DNA of 5,045 nt from NCBI GenBank assembly GCA_964470285.1, contig CAYYBZ010000191.1, forward strand, positions 1 to 5,045. Reading direction: 5' to 3'. Source of the DNA: CAYYBZ01 sp964470285 [NCBI: uncultured Oligoflexia bacterium] (GTDB lineage: Bacteria; Bdellovibrionota_G; CAYYBZ01). Position numbers and translations under genes: made by a program. This document shows, in pieces, positions 1 through 5,045 of this stretch; position 1 is the stretch's first letter, and every line of letters begins with the position of its first letter. The notes below the pieces were generated by a model, which searched no databases, had not been told where the DNA came from, and saw only the letters and a list, made by a program, of their open reading frames with translations.

Positions 1-58
1 AGATCTCACTTCCATCCTCTGTACAAACTCTCCAGTACAAACCATTTGGAAAAGACAT
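1..58 (-). CDS. Possible 5' end of a gene running off the left edge (weak)
   Basis: An ATG at 58-56 on the minus strand opens a frame that stays open to the left edge and reads MSFPNGLYWRVCTEDGSEI. Its composition (Gly, Trp, Asp, Glu, ordinary codons) looks more like protein than the three forward frames here, which are rich in Ser and Leu. A perfect TATAAT lies about 40 bases upstream on the same strand (103-98), but without a convincing -35 box, and there is no Shine-Dalgarno sequence. Nineteen codons are too few to identify a family. The frame could be chance, and the edge could instead hold the tail of a plus-strand gene, since all three forward frames are also open from base 1. Confidence 0.22.
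   Translation of the reverse strand, partial: MSFPNGLYWRVCTEDGSEI
21..42. repeat. Short direct repeat GTACAAAC x2
   Basis: GTACAAAC occurs at 21-28 and again at 35-42, a period of 14 bases. It lies inside or next to the possible partial gene at the left edge. Two copies of eight bases could be chance. No function is inferred. Confidence 0.35.
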
Positions 59-65
59 TACTAAA

Positions 66-120
66 CTTATTAATATTACTTTTTTATATATAAGATTATT
101 ATATATGTATATTAATTAAG
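66..120. repeat. AT-rich imperfect inverted repeat in the intergenic stretch
   Basis: CTTATTAATATTAC (66-79) can pair with GTATATTAATTAAG (107-120). The core is a perfect 8-base match (ATTAATAT at 69-76 with ATATTAAT at 109-116). The flanking CTT/AAG and AC/GT also pair once a single T is bulged on each side. The spacer holds the palindrome TTATATATAA (84-93). It lies 35 bases beyond the stop codon of the minus-strand HEAT-type gene, so it might end that transcript. It has almost no G or C and no following T-tract in that direction, so it is a poor intrinsic terminator. A protein-binding site or plain AT-rich sequence are alternatives. Together with the small features at the left edge, this is all that is seen in bases 1-154. 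Confidence 0.35.
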
Positions 121-154
121 AACTTATCGCATGAAAGTCAAATAAAAAGTATGT

Positions 155-1474
155 TTAATATGCGGGTCTTGTTTTGCGTATTTTTTCTATTGTTTCATTT
201 AAGGAGGCCCTTAGGTTAATTCCAGCGTTATTTTCATCCTGCTCCGTGATTTTATTAATAAGATCAACCGCTTTCATCCTTGGGTCTATAACGCCGAGTT
301 CAGCAAGTGCCCAAATACCGTAAACCTTTAATTTTAAAGGGGCGTTTTGAGACAATCTTTTTATAATAGGGACTGAGTTTCTCTGCTCATTGAATGCAAG
401 TACCTTGAATCCTTCAGCTTTTAATCTATCTGAAACGCCGGGAATCCTGGTTTTGATAAATTCCATAGATTCTTTTGATTGGGTATTGGCCAAATACACA
501 TGGGCCATAAAGCTTACTGTAGAATTCTCATGCCTGCTCAATTGAATGATTTTTAACATGGAAGGCTTTGTTTTTCTTTTCAAAAGTAGATTGAATGCCA
601 GTTTTACATTTAAGGGAATATCCGCCAAATCCTTTCTAGCTTCATCAATAATTATTGATGAAACGGGCTCGATTATGCCGTTATTTTCAATGTATGCATA
701 AGCTCTGAGCCTGTAAATAGCATCGAGATCAGAATTTTTTTGAATAAGTTTAACTGCGTTCTTGCCGCCGGTTTTTGCTGCAACTCTTAGCATATCGGCC
801 CGTACAATATCGGTCCAGTTTGATCTGCCGGATTTTTTTAATTTCAATTCTCTTAATATCGCTTTTTCAGTTATGTCGAAATCATCGGATTCAGCAAGAT
901 CTATTAAAGCCCCAAGTATGGGGTAAGAAAAAACGTCGTTTTTCAAATTTCTTTTTTCAAGGTTCAGAATGTCGGAAATTGTCGGAGTACGGATTTCAGG
1001 ATGACTTTCCCTGTAGCCAAGCTTGAAAGTAGTTCTATCCTTTACAGCCTGTAAAATATCATCATAAGAATCATAAGCCTTAATTTTTGCCAAAGCGACG
1101 GCCGAATGCTGCCTTATATCTCCGGGTTGGTTTGATTCATGTCTTAATCCTTTAAGGAAAATACTCTTATATTTTTTCTGTTTAAATTCAGCCAAGGCAT
1201 CAATGCTTAAAACTTTAATAAAATCCTCAGTCGTAGTTAAACAATTTTCCGGATCACCTTCATATGATTCAATGTTTTTTTGAAGCAGTCCCGGATAAAC
1301 GGCTTTTAAGGCGGGGCTTAATTTATTTTCCTTAACGTCGATTAAAAGTTTAGAAAGCGCCCTGGAAGCTACATCACAATCAGTATCGTTTATTTCGAAA
1401 GAGGGGCCTTGTGCGGCCTGTGAAATAGAAATAAAAAACAATGAAATTAACAGGTTATATATTAGTATTTTCAT
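155..1474 (-). CDS. Exported HEAT-repeat-like protein, function unknown
   Basis: The 439-residue product starts with a Sec signal peptide: Lys2, a hydrophobic stretch over about residues 3-18, then S-Q-A at 18-20 before AQG, a plausible signal peptidase I site. There is no lipobox cysteine, so the protein is probably periplasmic or secreted. The rest is almost entirely predicted helix. Paired-helix units of HEAT or PBS-lyase type are clearest at about 121-145 (QHSAVALAKI), 255-275, 320-340 (MAHVYLAN), 351-372 (LKAEGFKVLAF) and 382-408 (LKVYGIWALAELG). The last three are spaced about 30 residues apart. The only cysteines are Cys33 and Cys78, both in the N-terminal part of the exported chain, so a disulfide is possible. 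No catalytic motif is visible. HEAT solenoids usually bind proteins, so a scaffold role is an inference. The gene is monocistronic as seen here, diverges from mtaB, and has no Shine-Dalgarno before its ATG. A near-consensus promoter sits just upstream. Confidence 0.85.
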   Translation of the reverse strand: MKILIYNLLISLFFISISQAAQGPSFEINDTDCDVASRALSKLLIDVKENKLSPALKAVYPGLLQKNIESYEGDPENCLTTTEDFIKVLSIDALAEFKQKKYKSIFLKGLRHESNQPGDIRQHSAVALAKIKAYDSYDDILQAVKDRTTFKLGYRESHPEIRTPTISDILNLEKRNLKNDVFSYPILGALIDLAESDDFDITEKAILRELKLKKSGRSNWTDIVRADMLRVAAKTGGKNAVKLIQKNSDLDAIYRLRAYAYIENNGIIEPVSSIIIDEARKDLADIPLNVKLAFNLLLKRKTKPSMLKIIQLSRHENSTVSFMAHVYLANTQSKESMEFIKTRIPGVSDRLKAEGFKVLAFNEQRNSVPIIKRLSQNAPLKLKVYGIWALAELGVIDPRMKAVDLINKITEQDENNAGINLRASLNETIEKIRKTRPAY

Positions 1475-1482
1475 AATGAAAC

Positions 1483-1511
1483 ATTTTATCTTATTAAATT
1501 TATTGTGTAAA
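1483..1511 (-). promoter_or_regulatory. Predicted sigma70-type promoter for the HEAT-like gene
   Basis: On the minus strand, TTTACA (1511-1506) and TAAAAT (1488-1483) are separated by exactly 17 bases. Each matches the consensus at five of six positions. Transcription would be expected to start about seven bases past the -10 box, near 1476, only about two bases before the ATG at 1474. That would give an essentially leaderless mRNA, in line with the lack of a Shine-Dalgarno sequence. The region is AT-rich, so a chance match to the -10 box is possible. Confidence 0.5.
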
Positions 1512-1521
1512 TCTTAACATG

Positions 1522-1550
1522 TTGACGATGTGGAACCGGCAATATATAAA
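1522..1550 (+). promoter_or_regulatory. Predicted sigma70-type promoter for the mtaB-rnc operon
   Basis: TTGACG (1522-1527) and TATAAA (1545-1550) are separated by 17 bases, and each box matches the consensus at five of six positions. The expected transcription start is about 1557-1558, on the A of the mtaB ATG. The AAAGG at 1548-1552, which otherwise resembles a ribosome site, overlaps the -10 box and would not be in this transcript. The -35 box lies ten bases from that of the divergent promoter, so the two are back to back and could share control. Confidence 0.5.
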
Positions 1551-1557
1551 GGCGACC

Positions 1558-2847
1558 ATGTTTAAGCTTAAAATTCATACTCTGGGATGCAAAGTAAATC
1601 AATACGATTCTGCCATGCTAGAGAATATACTTTGCGAAGATTCTCATTTCATGGCAGCTTCAAAAAGCGAAAAACCAGATATTCTCATAGTGAATACATG
1701 TGCAGTGACAAAATCGGCTGGAGCTCAGGCAAGGCAGGAGATAAGAAAGCTAAAAAGAAAATATCCCGATTCGAAATTGTTTGTGTTTGGTTGTTATGCA
1801 AGAGTTAATAAACAAGAGATAGAAGAGCTAGACGCTGTTGATAGCTTGATTGTCTCAAAAGAACCGGCTGAAATCTATGATTCAATAAGGAAAACCCTCA
1901 AAGTTTATAAAGGAAAAACTAAAAGTAATAAGTTTCTTACAAACTTTCCATCGCATACAAGAGCCTTTTTAAAGATTCAGGACGGTTGTAATTCTTTTTG
2001 CACTTATTGTATCGTTCCCTTTGCAAGAGGGAAACCTCAATCTATGCCGGTTTCTGATGTCCTGGAACAGATAAACATATTCCAAGAATCGGGATTTAAA
2101 GAAGTTGTGCTTTCAGGTGTACATCTTGGAATGTACGGTAAGGATTTAGGCGGGGATTTGGATTTACTAAGTCTTTTGCAGAATATCGAGCATTACTCTC
2201 CTATCAGACGCATAAGGCTTTCCTCCATTGAACCGGATGAATTTACGGATGAACTGATTGACTTTGTTTCCGGGTCAACAAAAATATTAAATCATATTCA
2301 TTTACCGCTACAAAGCGCAGATGAAAAGATATTAAAATTGATGAACAGAAAGTACAGCCCTGAATTTTTCAAGGGTAGAATACAGAAGATATCAGAAAAA
2401 ATCCCCGGCTGTGCCATAGGCCTGGATGTGATAGCGGGATTTCCGGGAGAAGGTGAAAGAGAATTTCAAAATACATATAATATGTTAACGGGTATTCCTT
2501 TATCATATATGCATGTTTTCCCCTTTTCTTTGAGAGAGGGGACACAGGCTGAAAAATTGACTTCGAGAGTGAATTCGAAAATAATCAAACGGAGATGTGC
2601 GGTTCTTAGGGAACTGGGCAGCCAGAAGAAAATGCAGTTCAGGAAATCTATGATAGGTAATGTTCAGTCCGTTCTTATTGAGGAAGATAGTGAACAGGGA
2701 ACTTTTGCTAAAGGCTTAACGCGAAACTATGCGCCTGTAATTATAGCTCAGGAAGACAGTTGTCTTAAGCGTAATAGTGAGATAAATGTGAGAATAGAAG
2801 GAATAGCAGGGGAGATTCTTTTTGGCAAAGAAGAAAAAGAAAGATAA
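1558..2847 (+). CDS. mtaB: tRNA t6A37 methylthiotransferase MtaB
   Basis: A 429-residue radical SAM methylthiotransferase. The family adds a methylthio group to C2 of N6-threonylcarbamoyladenosine at position 37 of ANN-decoding tRNAs, giving ms2t6A, in the cytoplasm. The N-terminal UPF0004 domain carries HTLGCKVNQYD at 7-17. The form CKVNQYD marks the MtaB branch rather than MiaB (CQMN) or RimO (CxKNxVD). Its cluster cysteines are Cys11, Cys48 (NTCAVT) and Cys79 (FGCYA). The radical SAM cluster follows at Cys144, Cys148 and Cys151 (DGCNSFCTYC). SSIEP (222-226), HLPLQS (248-253) and GLDVIAGFPGE (288-298) are typical downstream motifs, and a TRAM-like RNA-binding region fills about 358-425. Length is normal for the family. 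I chose the ATG at 1558 because family members begin within a few residues of HTLGC. An in-frame ATG at 1519 adds 13 residues that span the predicted promoter. The end overlaps rnc by 26 bases. Confidence 0.95.
   Translation: MFKLKIHTLGCKVNQYDSAMLENILCEDSHFMAASKSEKPDILIVNTCAVTKSAGAQARQEIRKLKRKYPDSKLFVFGCYARVNKQEIEELDAVDSLIVSKEPAEIYDSIRKTLKVYKGKTKSNKFLTNFPSHTRAFLKIQDGCNSFCTYCIVPFARGKPQSMPVSDVLEQINIFQESGFKEVVLSGVHLGMYGKDLGGDLDLLSLLQNIEHYSPIRRIRLSSIEPDEFTDELIDFVSGSTKILNHIHLPLQSADEKILKLMNRKYSPEFFKGRIQKISEKIPGCAIGLDVIAGFPGEGEREFQNTYNMLTGIPLSYMHVFPFSLREGTQAEKLTSRVNSKIIKRRCAVLRELGSQKKMQFRKSMIGNVQSVLIEEDSEQGTFAKGLTRNYAPVIIAQEDSCLKRNSEINVRIEGIAGEILFGKEEKER
2808..2814 (+). promoter_or_regulatory. Strong ribosome binding site for rnc, inside mtaB
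   Basis: AGGGGAG ends seven bases before the TTG at 2822. This spacing and strength decide the rnc start, since no ATG is available near the conserved N terminus. It lies within the last codons of mtaB, so ribosomes finishing mtaB pass directly over it. Confidence 0.75.
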
Positions 2848-3547
2848 ATTCTTAAAGGAATGCGAAGAAAAGCTTAAGCTTAAGTTTAAGAAATCGGATC
2901 TTTTAAGAACATCTCTTACACATAAGTCTTATGCTAATGAGAACAGGGAAGCCGGTGAAAAGGACAATGAAAGACTTGAATTCTTGGGAGATTCGGTTTT
3001 AAGCCTGATAATTAGCCAACATTTGATGGAATGCTATCCGGAAATGGATGAAGGCGAGTATTCAAAAAAAAGATCAAGTATAGTAAACGAAAGAACACTT
3101 GCAAAACTTTCAAGAAAGATAGACTTGGGAAAATTCTTACGGTTGGGAAAAGGGGAAGAGCTGACCGGCGGAAGGGACAAAGATTCCATTCTTGCCGATG
3201 CCATGGAAGCGTTGATAGGTGCAATTTATCTGGATTCGGGTTTGAAAGTCGCACAGAAATTTATTGTTAAACATTTCAAATCAAGCATACAGTACAGCGC
3301 AAAACCCCAGAGTAATTCCGATTACAAGACTTTAGTACAGGAAATGGCCCAGAAGTTGTTTAAAAAGACGCCCAGTTACAAAGTTGTAAAACTAAAAGGG
3401 CCTGAACATGACAGAATCTTTGAATCGGAGATTTTTATAGACGATAAATCCTTCGGTAAAGGTAAGGGAAAATCCAAGAAGGATTCCGAACAAAAATGCG
3501 CCAAAGTTGCAATAAAAAAGATGGGCAACTCTATTGAAGAATTATAA
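2822..3547 (+). CDS. rnc: Ribonuclease III
   Basis: A 241-residue RNase III. The family cuts double-stranded RNA in rRNA precursors and some mRNAs, as a Mg2+-dependent homodimer. The catalytic domain spans about 8-152 and contains the signature ERLEFLGDS at 50-58. Metal-binding acidic residues, matched to E. coli Glu41, Asp45, Asp114 and Glu117, are Glu53, Asp57, Asp126 and Glu129 (LADAMEALIGAIYLD), so the enzyme should be active. The double-stranded RNA-binding domain covers about 167-236 and ends with KSKKDSEQKCAKVA, the usual lysine-rich RNA-contact helix. The start is TTG, supported by AGGGGAG seven bases upstream. The N terminus is very basic (MAKKKKKDK) because it is read in the +1 frame across the purine-rich end of mtaB. 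The gene overlaps mtaB by 26 bases and the next gene by 14, so the three are probably co-transcribed and translationally coupled. Confidence 0.96.
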   Translation: MAKKKKKDKFLKECEEKLKLKFKKSDLLRTSLTHKSYANENREAGEKDNERLEFLGDSVLSLIISQHLMECYPEMDEGEYSKKRSSIVNERTLAKLSRKIDLGKFLRLGKGEELTGGRDKDSILADAMEALIGAIYLDSGLKVAQKFIVKHFKSSIQYSAKPQSNSDYKTLVQEMAQKLFKKTPSYKVVKLKGPEHDRIFESEIFIDDKSFGKGKGKSKKDSEQKCAKVAIKKMGNSIEEL

Positions 3548-4559
3548 CCCCTATCTGATCCCTTTTTATATTCCTTACGAGGGATGCCCTCATAAATGTA
3601 TTTACTGTAATTCAGAACTTGCCTCTTACGGAGAGTCGGGTGAAATTAACCGGGAATATTTTAATAAAAGGGTTAATGCTTTTTTAGAAACCAGAAAGAG
3701 CAGAGGCAGTCACTGTGAAATAGCCTTTTACGGTGGAAGTTTTAACAGTCTTTCCGAAGAAATTAGGAACTGTTATCTGAATCTGACACGTCCATTTCTT
3801 AATAACGGTAAAGTTGATTCTATAAGGGTTTCTATCCGGCCCGGTTTTTTAACAGAAGACATACTTGCCTCATTTGTAGATTTAAAAATCAAGGCAGTAG
3901 AGCTTGGAGTTCAGTCAATGAATGCAGCAACATTAAAAAAAATCGGCAGGGATCATGACTGCGAAGATATAGTAAATACAATTAAAAATCTCAGAAAGAA
4001 TAGCATTCTAATCTGTGCACATCTTATGGTAGGACTTCCCGGAGAATCCGGGGAGGACTTTTTGAAATCTTTAAGTTCTCTAATAGGCTTAAAACCGGAT
4101 TTCCTTAGATTTCATCCTACCGTTGTTTTAAAGGATACCCGTCTCGAAGAAATGTATCGTAGCGGAGAATATACACCTTTATCTCTGGAGGAGGCGTGTA
4201 TGATATGTGCTTCCGGCTATATTTCGGCAATGGAAGCAGGGATAGATGTTCTAAGAATGGGACTTCAATCAAATGAGATTTTAGATTCGGGTGATGCGGT
4301 TGTCGCGGGTCCCTGGCACAGTTCTTTCGGAGAAATGGTTTATTCCAGGGTATTCTTAATTAAACTGGAGGACATTATCATTAAAAAGAACCTTCAGGGC
4401 ATTACTAAAATTGGGTTTAAGGTTAATCCGCGCGATGTCTCAAAAACCCTTGGACACGGCAAATCAAACATAAAAGCACTGAAAATAAAATACGGTATAA
4501 AGGAAATTTACGTTTCAGCTGATTCAGACGTGAGAATAAACCGCGTTGAACTTATCTAA
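3534..4559 (+). CDS. Elp3-like radical SAM protein lacking an acetyltransferase domain
   Basis: A 341-residue radical SAM protein with a canonical cluster motif Cys18-x3-Cys22-x2-Cys25 (GCPHKCIYCN), FYGGSF at 65-70, IRPGFL at 101-106, AVELGVQSMN at 121-130 and HLMVGLPGE at 163-171. The segment HPTVVLKDTRLEEMY with LSLEEA (194-221), and RMGLQSNE then VVAGPWHSSFGE (241-267), match what I recall of the Elp3-related group often found next to rnc. True Elp3 is over 500 residues with a C-terminal GNAT acetyltransferase domain that completes tRNA U34 modification. Here the chain ends where that domain would begin, so the reaction is unknown. The location beside mtaB and rnc suggests an RNA substrate, which is inference. 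A TTG start is chosen because it sits just before the conserved PYLIPFYIPYEGCPH. Only a weak GATGGG (3520-3525) precedes it, and the gene overlaps rnc by 14 bases, so coupling is likely. A heme-pathway (HemN-like) role is a less likely alternative. Confidence 0.88.
   Translation: MKNYNPYLIPFYIPYEGCPHKCIYCNSELASYGESGEINREYFNKRVNAFLETRKSRGSHCEIAFYGGSFNSLSEEIRNCYLNLTRPFLNNGKVDSIRVSIRPGFLTEDILASFVDLKIKAVELGVQSMNAATLKKIGRDHDCEDIVNTIKNLRKNSILICAHLMVGLPGESGEDFLKSLSSLIGLKPDFLRFHPTVVLKDTRLEEMYRSGEYTPLSLEEACMICASGYISAMEAGIDVLRMGLQSNEILDSGDAVVAGPWHSSFGEMVYSRVFLIKLEDIIIKKNLQGITKIGFKVNPRDVSKTLGHGKSNIKALKIKYGIKEIYVSADSDVRINRVELI
4035..4063 (+). terminator. Terminator-like hairpin inside the radical SAM gene (weak)
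   Basis: CTTCCCGGA (4035-4043) pairs with TCCGGGGAG (4047-4055) to form a nine-pair stem, including one G-T wobble, with a GAA triloop. A run of five T follows at 4059-4063 after a three-base gap. This is the form of a Rho-independent terminator, but it lies within codons 168-177, which encode the conserved LPGESGEDF motif. It may therefore be a product of codon choice, or a site of partial termination or RNA processing. Confidence 0.3.
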
Positions 4560-4576
4560 AACTATTTGTGTTCAAC
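4545..4576. terminator. Inverted repeat across the convergent gene ends, possible bidirectional terminator
   Basis: GTTGAAC (4545-4551) and GTTCAAC (4570-4576) form a perfect seven-pair stem around an 18-base loop that contains both stop codons (4557-4559 plus, 4562-4564 minus). It lies where transcription from both sides should end, and there is no other space for a terminator between the genes. The long loop and absence of a clear T-tract on either strand make it weak as an intrinsic terminator. Confidence 0.35.
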
Positions 4577-5045
4577 CTTAATATCGATTCTTCCGCCGGC
4601 TTTTATCACCGGCAAATGAATTTTAATGGTTTTATCCTCTTTGTTGTAGTCGAATTTCATGTCCAGCGATTCGGATGTATTGGTTACAACGATGTCAGAA
4701 TAATTTTTGGCAAGATGGTATGTTAGTCCGACTTTTTCAACATCTGATCTGTTTCTTGATGCAATCGTTGCTTTAAAGCTTGTGTCGTCAACATAGGATA
4801 CTTTATGGGAAAGATTGTTCCGTTTTACCCACCAGGAAGAGATTTCCTCACCGGTAGAAAACCAGGCATTATGTTTTTTCCCGTATCTTATGATGTTTCT
4901 TATTACACTTGAATTTTCGGGTTTTGAAAAAAGTTGTGTATGCACGGGCAGTATGTAGAGGCCGCCGAGATTATGTATGTTCTGAAAATCTGTACGCAAT
5001 ATCGAGTTTATCTTTTTCTTATCAAGAATTTTCTTCATAACCATT
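4562..5045 (-). CDS. Polysaccharide deacetylase-like protein, C-terminal part (cut by window edge)
   Basis: The C-terminal 160 residues of a protein whose 5' part lies beyond the right edge. Numbering from the first Met in the window, GGLYILPVHTQL (27-38) resembles the last NodB-fold motif, a hydrophobic strand ending in His35. It is followed by an R-x-I-I-R-Y helix and HNAWFSTGEEISSWWVKR (58-75), a pattern I recall near the end of many NodB-type deacetylases. Residues about 80-160 look like a small beta-sandwich rich in alternating hydrophobic residues (SYVDDTSFKATIAS, IVVTNTSESLDMKF, IKIHLPVIKAGGRIDIKVE). The family removes acetyl groups from chitin-like or cell-surface glycans. The catalytic Asp and zinc-binding His motifs would lie upstream, so activity cannot be judged here. 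The Met codons near the edge are probably internal, since the fold needs about 200 more residues before them. The gene ends in TAG, two bases from the stop of the operon. Confidence 0.7.
   Translation of the reverse strand, partial: MVMKKILDKKKINSILRTDFQNIHNLGGLYILPVHTQLFSKPENSSVIRNIIRYGKKHNAWFSTGEEISSWWVKRNNLSHKVSYVDDTSFKATIASRNRSDVEKVGLTYHLAKNYSDIVVTNTSESLDMKFDYNKEDKTIKIHLPVIKAGGRIDIKVEHK

Noticed and set aside
1-119. Plus-strand frames open from the left edge, ending at 64, 93 and 119
   Set aside because: All three are open by chance over a short stretch, are rich in Ser and Leu or AT-derived residues, and cannot be told apart from noise.
128-164. CGCAT / ATGCG pairing around the end of the HEAT-like gene
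   Set aside because: Five pairs around a 27-base loop are too weak. The T5 run at 149-145 on the minus strand falls inside the loop rather than after the stem.
775-1026. Open frame of 83 codons on the plus strand
   Set aside because: It lies wholly antisense within the HEAT-like gene, has no recognisable motif, and its composition is that of a shadow frame.
1587-1808. Open frame of 73 codons on the plus strand
   Set aside because: It overlaps mtaB in another frame across the conserved UPF0004 domain and shows no family features.
2827-2844. Purine-rich run as a possible programmed frameshift site between mtaB and rnc
   Set aside because: There is no classical slippery heptamer, and rnc has its own strong ribosome site and start, so a fusion product is not needed.
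2869-2890. Tandem AAGCTT-type repeat with a 12-base palindrome (2873-2884)
   Set aside because: It is explained by the repeated Lys-Leu-Lys-Leu-Lys-Phe-Lys codons of RNase III and is not beyond coding chance.
3012-3254. Open frame of 80 codons on the minus strand
   Set aside because: It is antisense to the catalytic domain of rnc, and its sequence is low in acidic residues and has no known motif.
4595-4613. GCCGG / CCGGC hairpin with a nine-base loop near the end of the deacetylase-like gene
   Set aside because: The stem is only five pairs and no T-tract follows on either strand, so it is not supported as a terminator.

Overview
This 5,045-base AT-rich bacterial window holds five confident protein genes, one of them cut by the right edge, plus a faint trace of a possible sixth at the left edge. 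No rRNA, tRNA, CRISPR array or insertion sequence is visible. The taxon cannot be fixed from the sequence. An exported HEAT-type protein with a Sec signal peptide, a strong AGGGGAG ribosome site, TTG starts, and an rnc gene joined to a short Elp3-like radical SAM gene fit an AT-rich, probably anaerobic bacterium. I recall the rnc / radical SAM pairing from Clostridia and from Geobacter-type deltaproteobacteria. The phylum is a guess and no species is claimed.

Layout. Bases 1-154 form an AT-rich intergenic stretch with an imperfect inverted repeat, a short direct repeat and a weak hint of a minus-strand gene leaving the window. A minus-strand gene (155-1474) encodes a secreted alpha-helical repeat protein. 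It diverges from a three-gene plus-strand operon across 83 bases that contain two back-to-back sigma70-like promoters. The operon is mtaB (1558-2847), rnc (2822-3547) and a radical SAM gene (3534-4559). Its genes overlap by 26 and 14 bases, and the second and third start with TTG, which points to translational coupling. The operon meets a minus-strand polysaccharide deacetylase-like gene (4562 to the right edge) tail to tail, with two bases between the stop codons.

Function. The operon reads as an RNA-handling unit: a tRNA A37 methylthiotransferase, the double-strand-specific RNase III, and an uncharacterised Elp3-like radical SAM enzyme with no acetyltransferase domain. The flanking minus-strand genes look like envelope functions (an exported HEAT-like protein and a carbohydrate deacetylase tail) and have no evident tie to the operon.

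The points most worth a second look are the divergent promoter pair, whose predicted transcription starts fall almost on the start codons (possible leaderless mRNAs); the two radical SAM enzymes bracketing RNase III; a terminator-like hairpin with a T-tract inside the radical SAM gene; and a 7-base inverted repeat straddling the convergent stop codons. I see no clear evidence of a wholly new multi-gene system.
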